The notes: generated from the sequence alone by a model not told the origin. DNA of 15,825 nucleotides from JBCBKZ01 sp039026975 (GCA_039026975.1 JBCCLI010000122.1:1-15825), one strand, 5' to 3'; counted from the first letter of the stretch, positions 5,823-14,752 are shown. Numbers and translations are program-made.

Positions 5823-6368
5823 CTAGAAGCTTCCATCATAGAATGGAGGTACTTCTTTGTGAGCCTTCCATTCCAGTGTCATAGCAAATCCAGGGGCTTC
5901 TCCTTCCGCTTTGGCCGTATCATGGGTAAACCGTAGGAAAGCTGGGTTTAAGGGCCTGCCTACTACTCTCCACTCCTCATTTCTATCCAGAACCGCCATA
6001 ATCACATTCGTACACAGCAGCTTCTCAAAAGCATGAAAGGTTTCCCTGGAGGAAGTTCCTATGAATCCTTCTACAGTAGTCTTTAGGTACTCCTGGCCAA
6101 GATCTCCCAAGGATTCTACTCTTACTCCATTTTTCTCTGGAGTAAACTCCATGGTAAGCCAAGCCGCATTAGGAAAGGCTGTAGTATCCAGCACTATATC
6201 AGAGGCCAGAGTTACAGCCTTATTAGTGGTAGGATCACCTTCATAATCTTGAAGGATAGGCCATGTTTGCACCCAGCCGGCATCTATGAATTTGGCTTGC
6301 GTGATCCCTGGAAGATTCAGCTTCTGGCATCTCTGCGCCAGTACTTGAAATAATATGGTGTTAGCCAT
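5823..6368 (-). CDS. Putative phage structural protein, 181 aa
   Basis: Not firmly recognised. It is a soluble, beta-rich protein. The opening (FQVLAQRCQKLNLPGITQAKFIDAGWV, shown here in part as CQKLNLPGI) and the long central strand pattern resemble small tail-tube or head-to-tail joining proteins of Bacteroidota phages. Motifs of note are TSSRETFHAFEKLL, DRNEEWRVVGRPLNPAFLRF and the closing TLEWKAHKEVPPFY. It lies downstream of the capsid and 126-aa genes in the same direction, where such proteins usually occur. Assignment as a virion protein rests mainly on position; which part of the virion is unknown. Confidence 0.75.
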   Translation of the reverse strand: MANTILFQVLAQRCQKLNLPGITQAKFIDAGWVQTWPILQDYEGDPTTNKAVTLASDIVLDTTAFPNAAWLTMEFTPEKNGVRVESLGDLGQEYLKTTVEGFIGTSSRETFHAFEKLLCTNVIMAVLDRNEEWRVVGRPLNPAFLRFTHDTAKAEGEAPGFAMTLEWKAHKEVPPFYDGSF

Positions 6369-6431
6369 GATATTTTCTTAATAAAGGATTCTAATTTCTA
6401 TTTATCTCCAGCTCAGTTTCAGGGTAGGGGC

Positions 6432-6812
6432 CTATGCTTTGGTTTCAGCTGGCTCTTCCTCTTCTACCTCTGAAGGCACTTCTCCCAGCGTGATCACCTT
6501 AGGCTTAGCTTTTCCTTTCAGAGCAGAATCATCTACCACTTCAAAGAGGTTTCCAAGTCTGAGAGTATATTTATACTCAATTATGGGTTTCCCATTTGGG
6601 CCTTGTTTCACCGACTTCTCTCCAGTTTTCTTTGTGCATGGCTTTTCAGGGAGTCCATCCAAGATCTCCTGGAGGATGAATGCATTTTCTTCTTCCAGTA
6701 ACTCATCAGTAGTGAAGTCTACTAATGTTCCAGTATTAGGATTTATGACCCTAACCTTTTCCACCTGAAATTTCAGGTTCATTCCTTTATGATTGAGAAC
6801 AACGTTTTTCAT
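6432..6812 (-). CDS. Hypothetical protein between capsid and structural genes, 126 aa
   Basis: Not recognised. The N-terminus is beta-like (MKNVVLNHKGMNLKFQVEKV) and is followed by an acidic helix (TDELLEEENAFILQEILDGL), a Lys/Gly-rich central segment, a strand (EYKYTLRLGNLFEVV), and a low-complexity acidic tail (PSEVEEEEPAETKA). No membrane segment is present. Its place directly after the capsid gene suggests a decoration, neck or assembly-chaperone protein. A perfect hairpin at 6831-6849 separates it from the capsid gene and may lower its expression relative to capsid protein. Confidence 0.7.
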   Translation of the reverse strand: MKNVVLNHKGMNLKFQVEKVRVINPNTGTLVDFTTDELLEEENAFILQEILDGLPEKPCTKKTGEKSVKQGPNGKPIIEYKYTLRLGNLFEVVDDSALKGKAKPKVITLGEVPSEVEEEEPAETKA

Positions 6813-6830
6813 TTCTAAGGGGTTAAAACC

Positions 6831-6849
6831 AGCAGGCCAACAGCCTGCT
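6831..6849 (-). terminator. Intercistronic hairpin behind the capsid gene
   Basis: AGCAGGC (6831-6837) and GCCTGCT (6843-6849) form a perfect seven-pair stem with a five-base loop. On the - strand it is followed by GGTTTTAACC, a weak T-run. It could be a leaky terminator or an mRNA 3'-end stabiliser that favours capsid mRNA over downstream genes. Confidence 0.5.
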
Positions 6850-6887
6850 TAGGTATGTGATATTACCACGCTCGCTAGTCTACTACT

Positions 6888-7829
6888 TTATGGAGTTGTG
6901 TCTACTTGCTCGTTCACAAATATCTCTGAAGGCTGTGCATACTGGAAGCCTACCACGCCATCTACCAGTATCTTCCATGCTCTCTCATGCCTTTCTACCA
7001 GTAAGGATGGAGGACCGTCTGAAAGCTCTGCCAGGTTCCCTGGCTTAGCCATGACTATCTGATCTTCCCCTATTCCTTCCTGTGGTACCAGCTTTGCATT
7101 CTTTCCTTCTATACCCAAATGACCCCACTTGTTTACATGGAGCTTAGTCCCATGCTCTGACTGATAGCTACGTATGTATTTATTCACCAGGATCTGGGAG
7201 CAATAAAGATTCCACTCTTCTTCTGCTAACTCCACTGATGAGAGAGCCGCATCTACAAAAGCCTCTAACTTCAGCACTGCATCAGTATTAGAGAATGTCC
7301 CTGTGATTATAGGGCTAATGTCGCCATCCACATTAATGCTATCATCCATCTTTTTCAGGAAACCATCTGAAGAGTCTGCAGCTGCTCCTGCGACTCCTGC
7401 GACTACTGCAGCCTTCACTCCAGCCCAGCGCACCTTCTTGGCTATGTCATGGTAAAACCTCTGAATCACCTTGTTTACCACATAAGCAGCATAAGGAAAA
7501 TCGTAGGGGTTGTTACCAGAGCTTTTCATGTAGGCATGGTAGTTCCTGGCATGGTACTTCCTGGGTACGTCTTTCAGGTCTATTTTCACCAAGTCTGTTT
7601 CCAGTTTACGGGCTGACAAAACAGCTTGGCCTTTAGGCGTAAAGTCTTCCTGAAATGGCTGTAGCATTTCAGTAGACCCTCCAGCTTTCAGCATCCGCTG
7701 GTCTTTTACATTTTCTCTAATAATCCCATCAGGCACCTCAGAACCAAGATATGATTCTTCATAGATCCTTGGAGATTCATCTAAAGAATAGGCTTGGATG
7801 GCATCTATGGTGGACTGGTCTATCATCAC
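6888..7829 (-). CDS. Major capsid protein (probable HK97 fold)
   Basis: The 313-aa product is the likely shell protein of the virion head. An N-terminal acidic helical arm (about 1-75) precedes a mixed alpha/beta body, with a spine-like helix at 112-135 (YAAYVVNKVIQRFYHDIAKK), a Gly/Ala-rich hydrophobic stretch at 136-152, and a C-terminal strand pair at 283-306 (RAWKILVDGVVGFQYAQP then SEIFVN). That closing pattern, a lysine/Asp strand, a hydrophobic strand and a P-x-E-I-F ending, is common in Bacteroidota capsid proteins. It is directly downstream of an S49 prohead protease with a scaffold-like tail, which is the normal order. The fold is inferred; catalytic features are not expected. Two start codons lie in tandem (7829 and 7826). 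Confidence 0.75.
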   Translation of the reverse strand: MMIDQSTIDAIQAYSLDESPRIYEESYLGSEVPDGIIRENVKDQRMLKAGGSTEMLQPFQEDFTPKGQAVLSARKLETDLVKIDLKDVPRKYHARNYHAYMKSSGNNPYDFPYAAYVVNKVIQRFYHDIAKKVRWAGVKAAVVAGVAGAAADSSDGFLKKMDDSINVDGDISPIITGTFSNTDAVLKLEAFVDAALSSVELAEEEWNLYCSQILVNKYIRSYQSEHGTKLHVNKWGHLGIEGKNAKLVPQEGIGEDQIVMAKPGNLAELSDGPPSLLVERHERAWKILVDGVVGFQYAQPSEIFVNEQVDTTP

Positions 7830-7876
7830 TCTTTTCTTTATAGGTTACGATTATTCAGATTCTATTCCAGGTAATC

Positions 7877-9133
7877 TTAGTTCTGGGAAAATTTCTTCTG
7901 AGCTGCCAGGGTAACGGGATCCAAGTATTTATTGGGTATTCCTTCCCTCTCAGATGTCAGGTCAGTATTCACTGCTGCATCAGCTACAGAAGCAGCTGCA
8001 GGCTGCTCTCCTAGCTGGATGACTTCCTGGGTAAGTTCATCTAGGTCAGCATGCATCTCCTTATTCTCCTTTTGGAGATTTTGGATATGCTTGATCAAGT
8101 CTTCTCTACTAAGCTCCGCGAAGGGATCTTCTGTATTAGCCGGCTGGCCTTTAGCAGAAATGCCAAAAGCTTTTCTGGCATTAGCCATCTTAGTTTTCCA
8201 GTTGTTTTTCATGGTTCCATTAGTTGAAGTGGAAGGTGATACATTGCTTTCTTTTTCTCTCTCGGTAGCTAGATATGCAGCCAATTGGATGGCATCCGTA
8301 AGCGTACCTATGCTATCTGCCAAGCCCATTTTAATGGCATCATTCCCCATGTACATATCAGCCTGCAGAGCTTGCTGGTTAACAAAGGGACGTGCCTCTT
8401 TAATGGCATCCTGAAAGTTTACATTAACAGGATTCAATAATTCTTTTTTGATCAGTGCTTTATCAGCATCCGAGGGTAGGGAGAAGTTATACTTCCTTTT
8501 GTTGTCTGCGCCATCTGCTGTAATGACTACCTCTTCTATGCCTTGCTCCTCTAGCCACTTAGTATAATCCAGGTACTCTAATACGGTTCCAATAGAGCCA
8601 ACCGTGGCATTTTCAGAAGAAAGCATAATATGGTCAGATGGTGCTATAGTCCAGAAAGCACCACTAGTAGCCAGCTCATCCACATACCCTATGATGGGCT
8701 TATCTACCCTGCCTACCATATCAGCTAAAGGCTTAGTCCCTAAGACAGCTCCTCCAGGACTATAGATCCGGATCACATGTGCTATCACGGCTGGATCCAT
8801 TTCTGCCTTTAATAGCATATCCCTGTAATCCATCATCCCATAGGAACATTCTCCCCCTTGCTGGACGAGGACTCCATGAATACTCAGAACATGGATTTTC
8901 CCTACTAGCTTAGAGCCGCTGGTGGAAGATATACCTAAGCTTAAGCTAGAATCTGAGGCTGCATGTACATCATAGTACTCAGGTTCTTTCTTATCAAAGT
9001 ATCCTGATGCAGTGGCTACAGGAATCTTCCTGGCTAGCATCATTCTGACGAGCTGAGCATGCCCTAAGAATGCTGTGGGCTCCATATGGAAGCGCCCACC
9101 TGACTGCTGTAATTCTAAGAGATACTTTAACAT
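7877..9133 (-). CDS. S49 prohead protease fused to a scaffold-like domain
   Basis: Serine peptidase of the SppA/phage protein C family (418 aa from this start), which matures phage procapsids by cutting scaffold and capsid. The peptidase domain spans about 79-290. It shows the strand VLSIHGVL, the motif IYSPGGAV, and nucleophile Ser157 in ELATSGAFW, with Lys212 or Lys214 (NKRKY) about 55 residues later as general base, the spacing known from SppA. GSIGTVLEYLDY and ADSIG are also family-like. Residues 308-418 form a separate Lys-rich, coiled-coil region (343-376) resembling scaffolds such as lambda Nu3, and begin with an in-frame ATG at 8212. The start at 9133 (MLKYLLELQQSGGRF) looks like that of relatives; an upstream ATG at 9175 would add 14 unlike residues. 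Confidence 0.88.
   Translation of the reverse strand: MLKYLLELQQSGGRFHMEPTAFLGHAQLVRMMLARKIPVATASGYFDKKEPEYYDVHAASDSSLSLGISSTSGSKLVGKIHVLSIHGVLVQQGGECSYGMMDYRDMLLKAEMDPAVIAHVIRIYSPGGAVLGTKPLADMVGRVDKPIIGYVDELATSGAFWTIAPSDHIMLSSENATVGSIGTVLEYLDYTKWLEEQGIEEVVITADGADNKRKYNFSLPSDADKALIKKELLNPVNVNFQDAIKEARPFVNQQALQADMYMGNDAIKMGLADSIGTLTDAIQLAAYLATEREKESNVSPSTSTNGTMKNNWKTKMANARKAFGISAKGQPANTEDPFAELSREDLIKHIQNLQKENKEMHADLDELTQEVIQLGEQPAAASVADAAVNTDLTSEREGIPNKYLDPVTLAAQKKFSQN
8212..8212 (-). other. Possible internal start for a separate scaffold protein
   Basis: An in-frame ATG (complement of 8210-8212) opens the 111-residue C-terminal region of the protease gene (MKNNWKTKMANARKAFG) right after a Ser/Thr/Asn-rich linker. 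In lambda, an internal start in the protease gene yields the scaffold Nu3. Position fits, but no strong ribosome-binding site is visible, which is usual in Bacteroidota. Confidence 0.35.
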
Positions 9134-9375
9134 GTGTGTAAATTTGAAGATTGCACATCTAGTCCAATAGGACATATTGGATTTTGATCATTGTTAGGGA
9201 GTAACAAAAAGATGAGATGAGCTAATGGGAAGATCTGGAATCTTCCAGGACTGTATATTACGGAAATTAACTAATCTTGTTAAGAGATAACACATGGAAA
9301 TTTTTATTTGTTGGGAAAAGTGGTAAAGTCGAGTAATTAGGGATTTACTCCTTTTCCTAATTCTGTGAAGTGTGG
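9134..9375 (-). promoter_or_regulatory. Spacer before the protease-capsid genes with an operator-like palindrome
   Basis: This is the only long gap (242 bases) within the virion block and is AT-rich. CTGGAA-TC-TTCCAG (9235-9248) is a perfect 14-base palindrome with a two-base centre. GAGTAA (9331-9336) and TTACTC (9345-9350) form a second inverted repeat 25 bases behind the tailspike stop codon, perhaps part of a weak terminator. A promoter for the protease and capsid genes probably lies here, although no convincing Bacteroidota-type -33/-7 pair was identified. Confidence 0.45.
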
Positions 9376-12300
9376 CTATCCAAACTGGATTTCTCTCTGA
9401 TTTTTTAGGTTTAGTAATTGGTCTTCTATCCTCGTTCTTCCATTACTCAGAAGGTCATTCTCTGTGCCATCCAGGGTAATTCCAAGATCTGCCAGGGTAA
9501 TAACTTGGCCAGATCCGTTCTTAGATGCAGTTGAGTACTGAAATTCTCCAAGCTGCATCATGGAAGTATTGTCTTTAATCCTGATTTTTTCTGCTGCATC
9601 CTCTGGATTCAAATTAAAAGGTTTCATCCCTGCAGCATTGACTATGTTATCAATGCGAGTTTGCCCCGTGCCTACGATAGATGGATCGATCACATAAGGC
9701 ATTAATTCAAATCCTCCTGAATCATTATGATGATTCCAGCCGGATGCTTTACGAGCGGAATTAATGCTTCTGAAGACGGCAAATTGATCCGACAGGTTTT
9801 GCGGCACACCTGCACGAATGAACTCACAGTTACTTACCCAAGCAGTATTTCCAGATGTGCTATTAAAAGGATTGTCAGCCTGTAAGGGTGCAAGATCATG
9901 AGCCCCTGGCCAGCGCGTCTGTCCATCTTGTCCAGTTCTCCAGGTACAGCCAAAATACGTGATATGACTACATGCTATAGCTCGGCCAGCTCGTTCTCCA
10001 TAGTTCTGGATAAAATCATACAGCTGTAGCACATCACCAAACCCACGCCACAGCCAACTCCTCTGCCTGTGGGAGTCCAATACATTAAAGGATGAGGATA
10101 CATTTATATTTGTGGCAGAAGTATTACTTCCCCAAAGGCCACAAAAATTGTGAGCTTGGTTAAAGCCATCAAGCTGCTCCGGATGATAACCACCGTTATT
10201 AGGGCCATTACCAGAATCTGATGCTGTTTTATACAGCATCCTAGAGAAAAAACAGTGCCTTACATCAACTCGTAAATCACTTCTTTCTCCATCATTAGCA
10301 CCGTCAATAGCACGGGTGGCTGAGACTCTATCCAAGACAGTAAATCCACCCTGGTTACGGATTGATATAGAGTCATTCTGGCCTCCCATCTGGGAGCCCC
10401 CCCTGGCTCCAAAATGGCTCATAACGATGGTACCTGCACCATCCTGAATAATCAAGGGGCCATTTTCAATGCTGTAGCCAATGTCAGGAGCTGCCCAGCC
10501 ACAAAAAATGCTTCTGGCTGAATCCATTGTCAGACTGTTGCCGGCAAGATTAGATATACCAGAAATTAGGGGAATAATGATAACGTTTCCTGGCAGATCA
10601 GAAATAGACCTTATTGTATTTGGGTTTAAATCTGATACCGTAACTATTTGGGGGGGGCCGCCTGAAGAAGGCCGCCAAACCTCAGAAGCCTCACAAACAG
10701 CATATCCAGCTGAGGACTCTTTAAAAACTGGAGGGTTTGAGCTAGGATTAGCACAGGCATAAATAGGTGTAGAAGCTGAGGATGGGATGCCAGCTACTAT
10801 GTTAGAATCTGGACTTTCACCAATATCTGTAAGGGTTCTAACTACAACTTCTTGGATGGTATCATTTGCTAAGCCTGAAACTATTACTTCAGTACTCAAT
10901 GAAGCCCCATATGGAGTTGGGGGGAAGGTGTTTTCCCCCTGGGTTCTTACGTAAATATTATACCTATCAAATACTCCTCCATTAAGGTTAGCAGAATCCT
11001 CCCAAGAAAGAGAGAGTTGCCCATTTGCAGAGGCAATAATAACTAAGTTTTGGGGAGGATCTGGGGTGGTAGGCTCTACATATGGATCATCAATAATGTA
11101 TACCATGTTATCAAAGGCCCAGTCCTGCGTAGTAGAAAAATTTAAGTTACTAGCGAAAAATCCCCAATACGGAGAAGTGCCTAGATCAATCGTATAAATA
11201 GATTGAAAAGAAGTCCAGTCTAATCCATTTTTTGAAAATCTTAGGGAGAACGTGTTCCCAGTTTTTTTGATTAAATACCACTCTATTGGAAGTTGAGGGG
11301 GGGAGGATAAATCAAAGTCTGAGTAAATAGAATTTGCTCCATCAGTTTCTCTTAGGGTAACTCTTCTCGCTCCAGAGGAGTTCGCTGTTTGCAATACAGA
11401 AATATAGGCTGAATCGTCATTTAAGGATTTTCTAGCTTGAAGAGAAAAATAAGAGTTATTATTATTATCAGTAGTAGATTCAACTCTAAGGATCATTTGC
11501 AAGTCGCCAGCGATCTGCTTTGCGACTCCACCGAGACGATCCTCGGAATTAGCAAACTGAGTAGCATAAGGAGTTGAATAAGCGTATTTCCCGGTAGAGT
11601 CATCATAAGAAGCTACTGCAGAGCCATTATTGAGCGCAACCAAGCCAGGTGTGGCAACAACCTCAAACCCGTCATTTAACCCCGTAGAGAGAATAGGAGC
11701 GAAATACGAAAACATTGCATCGAAAATTGCCAAACCGTCAGTCGTTAGCGCAGCAAATCCTGTATCGGAATTTAAGAAAGACATTACCCTATCTGCTGGT
11801 GCTGTTCCGCCTACAGATAGAGTGTCCCCACTTTCAAGAAAAACAAGGATCTTATCTGAAGAATCACCTACTTCAGAGCCCACAGAATCAGCATCTGCCA
11901 CAAGATCCTCCGTGTCTTGGTAAATGAACTCCTCATTACTATTAAAAATCGTCACTGTCCCAGACAGTCCAGCAGCAAATGGACTGGCACTGTTTTCAAT
12001 AACAATACTTGTACCAGTTGAGATAGCAAAGTTGTCCGATGAAAAGCCATGTTCATCTCCCACAGCTCTTTCGGCAAAAATTACAGGTCTTGCCCAATTG
12101 AGTAATTTAGAACCAAACACACCCGAACTAACATTTTCAGATACGTAGGCAAAGTCGTAATCATCTTCAGGAGGGACCGTAGCTTCATGGTTAAAGACTG
12201 TTACGGTATAACCAAGGGTATTAGTCAGACGAGAAATGATAGCCTGATCCTGAGAGCTTATTGATCCGGTGTTAGCAACGAAATAGGCGATTCTTGCAGT

Positions 12301-12663
12301 ATTAGTAGGGGTAGGGGCAGATTCTGTAATGGCAAGATCAATATTTGATGGGTCGCTTTCACCCTCAACATTTTCAGAGGTCGTGTAAAAATCATAGGAA
12401 GTGTTAGGGCTTAATCCTGAGATAGTGGCATTTGGGCTAGTTAGTAAATCTGACTTAATATAAATTGAATCTGAGCTTCTTTTCCAGTATAGATAATATC
12501 CTAATATAGTTGAACCTCCATCAGAGTCAGGAGGGCTCCAGGTTAGTGATATAGAAGAAGAGCTTGCTGTGGTTGCAGAAAATCCTGAAACTACAGCAGG
12601 AATCGTGATGGGAGAAAAAATTCGATTAGATCCAAAAAAGTGCTTGTGTCTCCTGCTGTACAT
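9376..12663 (-). CDS. Multidomain phage tailspike with pectate-lyase-like domain, 1095 aa
   Basis: A short basic N-terminus without a signal peptide (MYSRRHKHFFGSNRIF) fits a virion part rather than a secreted enzyme. Domains: fibronectin type III (about 22-112), an alpha/beta domain resembling ThuA or glutamine-amidotransferase folds (about 122-325, IAYFVANTGS at the first strand), a concanavalin/LamG-like domain of DUF1349 type (about 328-527, ending NTFSLRFSKNGLDWTSF), a second fibronectin type III (about 533-627), and a parallel beta-helix of the polysaccharide lyase 1 type (about 673-1085; VSDLNPNTIRSISDLPGNV, GPLIIQDGAGTIVMSHFGAR, NAAGMKPFNLNPEDAAEKI). It likely binds and cuts a host surface glycan. 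Catalytic residues cannot be fixed by eye. The start follows the fibre gene stop by one base, so they are co-translated. G/C runs of 7-8 bases lie in the reading frame. Confidence 0.82.
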   Translation of the reverse strand: MYSRRHKHFFGSNRIFSPITIPAVVSGFSATTASSSSISLTWSPPDSDGGSTILGYYLYWKRSSDSIYIKSDLLTSPNATISGLSPNTSYDFYTTSENVEGESDPSNIDLAITESAPTPTNTARIAYFVANTGSISSQDQAIISRLTNTLGYTVTVFNHEATVPPEDDYDFAYVSENVSSGVFGSKLLNWARPVIFAERAVGDEHGFSSDNFAISTGTSIVIENSASPFAAGLSGTVTIFNSNEEFIYQDTEDLVADADSVGSEVGDSSDKILVFLESGDTLSVGGTAPADRVMSFLNSDTGFAALTTDGLAIFDAMFSYFAPILSTGLNDGFEVVATPGLVALNNGSAVASYDDSTGKYAYSTPYATQFANSEDRLGGVAKQIAGDLQMILRVESTTDNNNNSYFSLQARKSLNDDSAYISVLQTANSSGARRVTLRETDGANSIYSDFDLSSPPQLPIEWYLIKKTGNTFSLRFSKNGLDWTSFQSIYTIDLGTSPYWGFFASNLNFSTTQDWAFDNMVYIIDDPYVEPTTPDPPQNLVIIASANGQLSLSWEDSANLNGGVFDRYNIYVRTQGENTFPPTPYGASLSTEVIVSGLANDTIQEVVVRTLTDIGESPDSNIVAGIPSSASTPIYACANPSSNPPVFKESSAGYAVCEASEVWRPSSGGPPQIVTVSDLNPNTIRSISDLPGNVIIIPLISGISNLAGNSLTMDSARSIFCGWAAPDIGYSIENGPLIIQDGAGTIVMSHFGARGGSQMGGQNDSISIRNQGGFTVLDRVSATRAIDGANDGERSDLRVDVRHCFFSRMLYKTASDSGNGPNNGGYHPEQLDGFNQAHNFCGLWGSNTSATNINVSSSFNVLDSHRQRSWLWRGFGDVLQLYDFIQNYGERAGRAIACSHITYFGCTWRTGQDGQTRWPGAHDLAPLQADNPFNSTSGNTAWVSNCEFIRAGVPQNLSDQFAVFRSINSARKASGWNHHNDSGGFELMPYVIDPSIVGTGQTRIDNIVNAAGMKPFNLNPEDAAEKIRIKDNTSMMQLGEFQYSTASKNGSGQVITLADLGITLDGTENDLLSNGRTRIEDQLLNLKNQREIQFG

Positions 12664-12664
12664 A

Positions 12665-13804
12665 CTAAAGTATATTTAGGGGTTGAAGCCGGTCTAGGCG
12701 AACATCAATGAAAGACTGGGAGCCTCTTTCCATCTTAAAGACGGACAAATAAAATCTGTCTCCTTGGGATGTGTTTGACCAATCTAAATCTTCTACAGAA
12801 GTTTTAATGAGATTACTTTCCTCTGTACTTCCTCCTAAGTCGCTGACGGCTGTGATACCTGATATTTTGCTGCCGGCTGTAGCTATGTAGCATTGGATTG
12901 CTGCCGTATGGCCTGACTTTAGGTTATATAGTCTCAGCTGGTGGTCTGTTCTATTAAGAATAGCGTAACCTAGCTGGTTAGATGTGCAATCCATTACCTG
13001 AGGATCGCCCCCAGATCCTGAAGAATCTGTATCAAATTCAATAGTTACCGGAAGCTGCTCTTTAAGCCCTAGGGCTTCATCTACCACATTGTCTCCATCT
13101 TTATCATAGATGAGCTTGCTCATCCAGATGTGATTATAATTAGGAATAGATTCTACATGCCACTGTGAATCAAGGGCTCCATAGATCCTGAAGACTCCAT
13201 TAGCATTTATCTCTACTTGTGTAGGGCTTTCTAAAACAAATTCCCCTCCTGACCATGAACCAGCATTAAAGGAAGAATTTTCTTCAGCAAACACTAAGAC
13301 CCTTCTGGATGCAGTAGAATTATGGCCTCTAACTATGATGGTAAAGGAGAATTTATCTCCTGTATTTCCTCCCAAGTTCATGCTATTCCATGCTGCCAAA
13401 TTAATCTGCAGGGATTCAGAGGCTAAGGAAAGATCACATTCTATGATCCCCTCTAAGAAGGTTCCATCTACATCATAAGTGACAATCTCATTACTTGGGA
13501 GAAAAGCATAGGGTTTCTTCCCATCATTAATTAAAAATGGGCCTGTAGAATCCCATGTATCATTAGTCTTAGGCCCGTAGAAGGCCCTGTTATCATCATC
13601 TATGTAATACTGACCATTACTACCAAGAAGATCAGAAGGAGCGCCTGAGCCCCTAATAAAAAGCTGAGCTGTCTCACTTTCTACCAGTTCTCCAGCTTTT
13701 ACTAATAGTGCTGCTACTACAGCTGCTCTATGCTTATTTAATGGGTTATTAACTAGGGTATTATTTACCTCGGCTATAAAAGTACTTACTGCATTTGCAG
13801 ACAT
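12665..13804 (-). CDS. Tail-fibre-like protein, 379 aa
   Basis: An N-terminal helical region (about 1-45) leads into the segment LFIRGSGAPSDLLGSNGQYY and then IDDDNRAFYGPKTNDTW (63-84). This GxxGdyYid...YGPKtnGtW pattern is a recurring repeat in phage tail fibres and collagen-like virion proteins. The rest is beta-rich with many Asn, Ser, Gly and Thr and no signal peptide, typical of an adhesin. A DxDGDxxxDE calcium-loop-like segment (DKDGDNVVDEA) occurs near residue 235. It lies two bases after the 301-aa gene and one base before the tailspike, forming a tight adsorption-gene cluster. It probably links the tail to, or acts beside, the tailspike. Confidence 0.75.
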   Translation of the reverse strand: MSANAVSTFIAEVNNTLVNNPLNKHRAAVVAALLVKAGELVESETAQLFIRGSGAPSDLLGSNGQYYIDDDNRAFYGPKTNDTWDSTGPFLINDGKKPYAFLPSNEIVTYDVDGTFLEGIIECDLSLASESLQINLAAWNSMNLGGNTGDKFSFTIIVRGHNSTASRRVLVFAEENSSFNAGSWSGGEFVLESPTQVEINANGVFRIYGALDSQWHVESIPNYNHIWMSKLIYDKDGDNVVDEALGLKEQLPVTIEFDTDSSGSGGDPQVMDCTSNQLGYAILNRTDHQLRLYNLKSGHTAAIQCYIATAGSKISGITAVSDLGGSTEESNLIKTSVEDLDWSNTSQGDRFYLSVFKMERGSQSFIDVRLDRLQPLNIL

Positions 13805-13806
13805 AG

Positions 13807-14712
13807 CTATGCTGTTTCAGTGTTAAAATCTGCTATCTCAAAATCTGTAGGATCAAAGTCCCCTCCAGAGCCTTCTACCAGATACTCCTGGACAAAATCA
13901 TGCGAGCATATTTCTCCAGATTTAAGCGCTACCTTAATGTTTCTAATGATAGCTCTACATACGCCCTGAAGGGTAGGACCTGGGATATTTAAAGGGCCAT
14001 AAACTCCGGATACAGAATTATACTCCAGTCTATCGACTACATTCCCTAAAGGGCTTTCTATGGTACCAGTGGGATAGGTGAGGATGTTCTGTATAGCTCC
14101 TGATACATCAGGAGATACAAACAGGAAATTGAATACTCCATTGGTTAAAGTCCATGGATCATAGCTCCAGTCTGATTCATTGAGAGCTGCACATGGATCT
14201 ACAGGAATTTCTTCCTGAAGTAGAATGGTGGGAGAGGGAAATCTTCCCTTACCTGTAAACTTAAAGGAGTAGGCTGCAGATCCTTCCCTGGAAGTCTTAG
14301 TATCAATAATAGGCTCTAAGGTCAGAGGAGAGTGGGGAGTACCTACTAATTTAGTCTGGCCATTATAGAAACTCAGAATAGCTACATAGGAGCCATTCTG
14401 CATATTCATCAGTTCCAGGTCTACCTCATTTCTAAGATCTGGATGAATCCCCTCCAGCGTTAACTGAAAATAGAGGCCGTTAGGAGATTTCTTCCCTGCC
14501 TCTCTAAATCTGCATGTGTCAGGAGCGAAGTAATAAGTTTTCCAGCTGGAGTCTGCTGGTAGAATCAATTTACTTTCATCTACCATCAGCTTTACAGGCT
14601 CATATCCACCTAGCAACTCTGAAGCCCTAAGAAGTCTGACCTCCCTAACGCTGCCTATTGGTTTAGCAGATGGATCTCCTAATCCGGAAATATTGGAGAA
14701 TAAGGTATTCAC
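13807..14712 (-). CDS. Phage structural protein, probably tail or baseplate, 301 aa
   Basis: Not matched to a named family. It is soluble, beta-rich and has no signal peptide. The N-terminal half (about 20-160) has the pattern YYFAPDTCRFREAG, LTLEGIHPDLR, YVAILSFYNGQTKLVGTP and a closing YSFKFTGKGRFPSP. That pattern (a strand, then T-x-V-G-T-P, then Y-x-F-x-F-x-G) recurs in small tail proteins of Bacteroidota phages. The C-terminal half (about 170-300) is an unrelated domain rich in Asn, Gly and Pro. It starts the three-gene block with the fibre and tailspike, two bases before the fibre gene, and could be a connector between baseplate and fibre. Assignment rests on pattern and position. Confidence 0.7.
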   Translation of the reverse strand: MNTLFSNISGLGDPSAKPIGSVREVRLLRASELLGGYEPVKLMVDESKLILPADSSWKTYYFAPDTCRFREAGKKSPNGLYFQLTLEGIHPDLRNEVDLELMNMQNGSYVAILSFYNGQTKLVGTPHSPLTLEPIIDTKTSREGSAAYSFKFTGKGRFPSPTILLQEEIPVDPCAALNESDWSYDPWTLTNGVFNFLFVSPDVSGAIQNILTYPTGTIESPLGNVVDRLEYNSVSGVYGPLNIPGPTLQGVCRAIIRNIKVALKSGEICSHDFVQEYLVEGSGGDFDPTDFEIADFNTETA

Positions 14713-14752
14713 CTTTCAAAGATGAATACCTATCTAAGGCTCTGGAAGGATA

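Noticed and set aside
7932..8414. Rightward open frame of 160 codons inside the protease gene
   Set aside because: It is antisense to the well-supported S49 protease-scaffold gene. Its Ser/Phe/Leu-rich product is what the antisense of that codon pattern yields.
11630..12148. Several rightward open frames inside the tailspike gene
   Set aside because: All lie antisense to continuous domain-bearing coding sequence, and none has a recognisable protein or start region.
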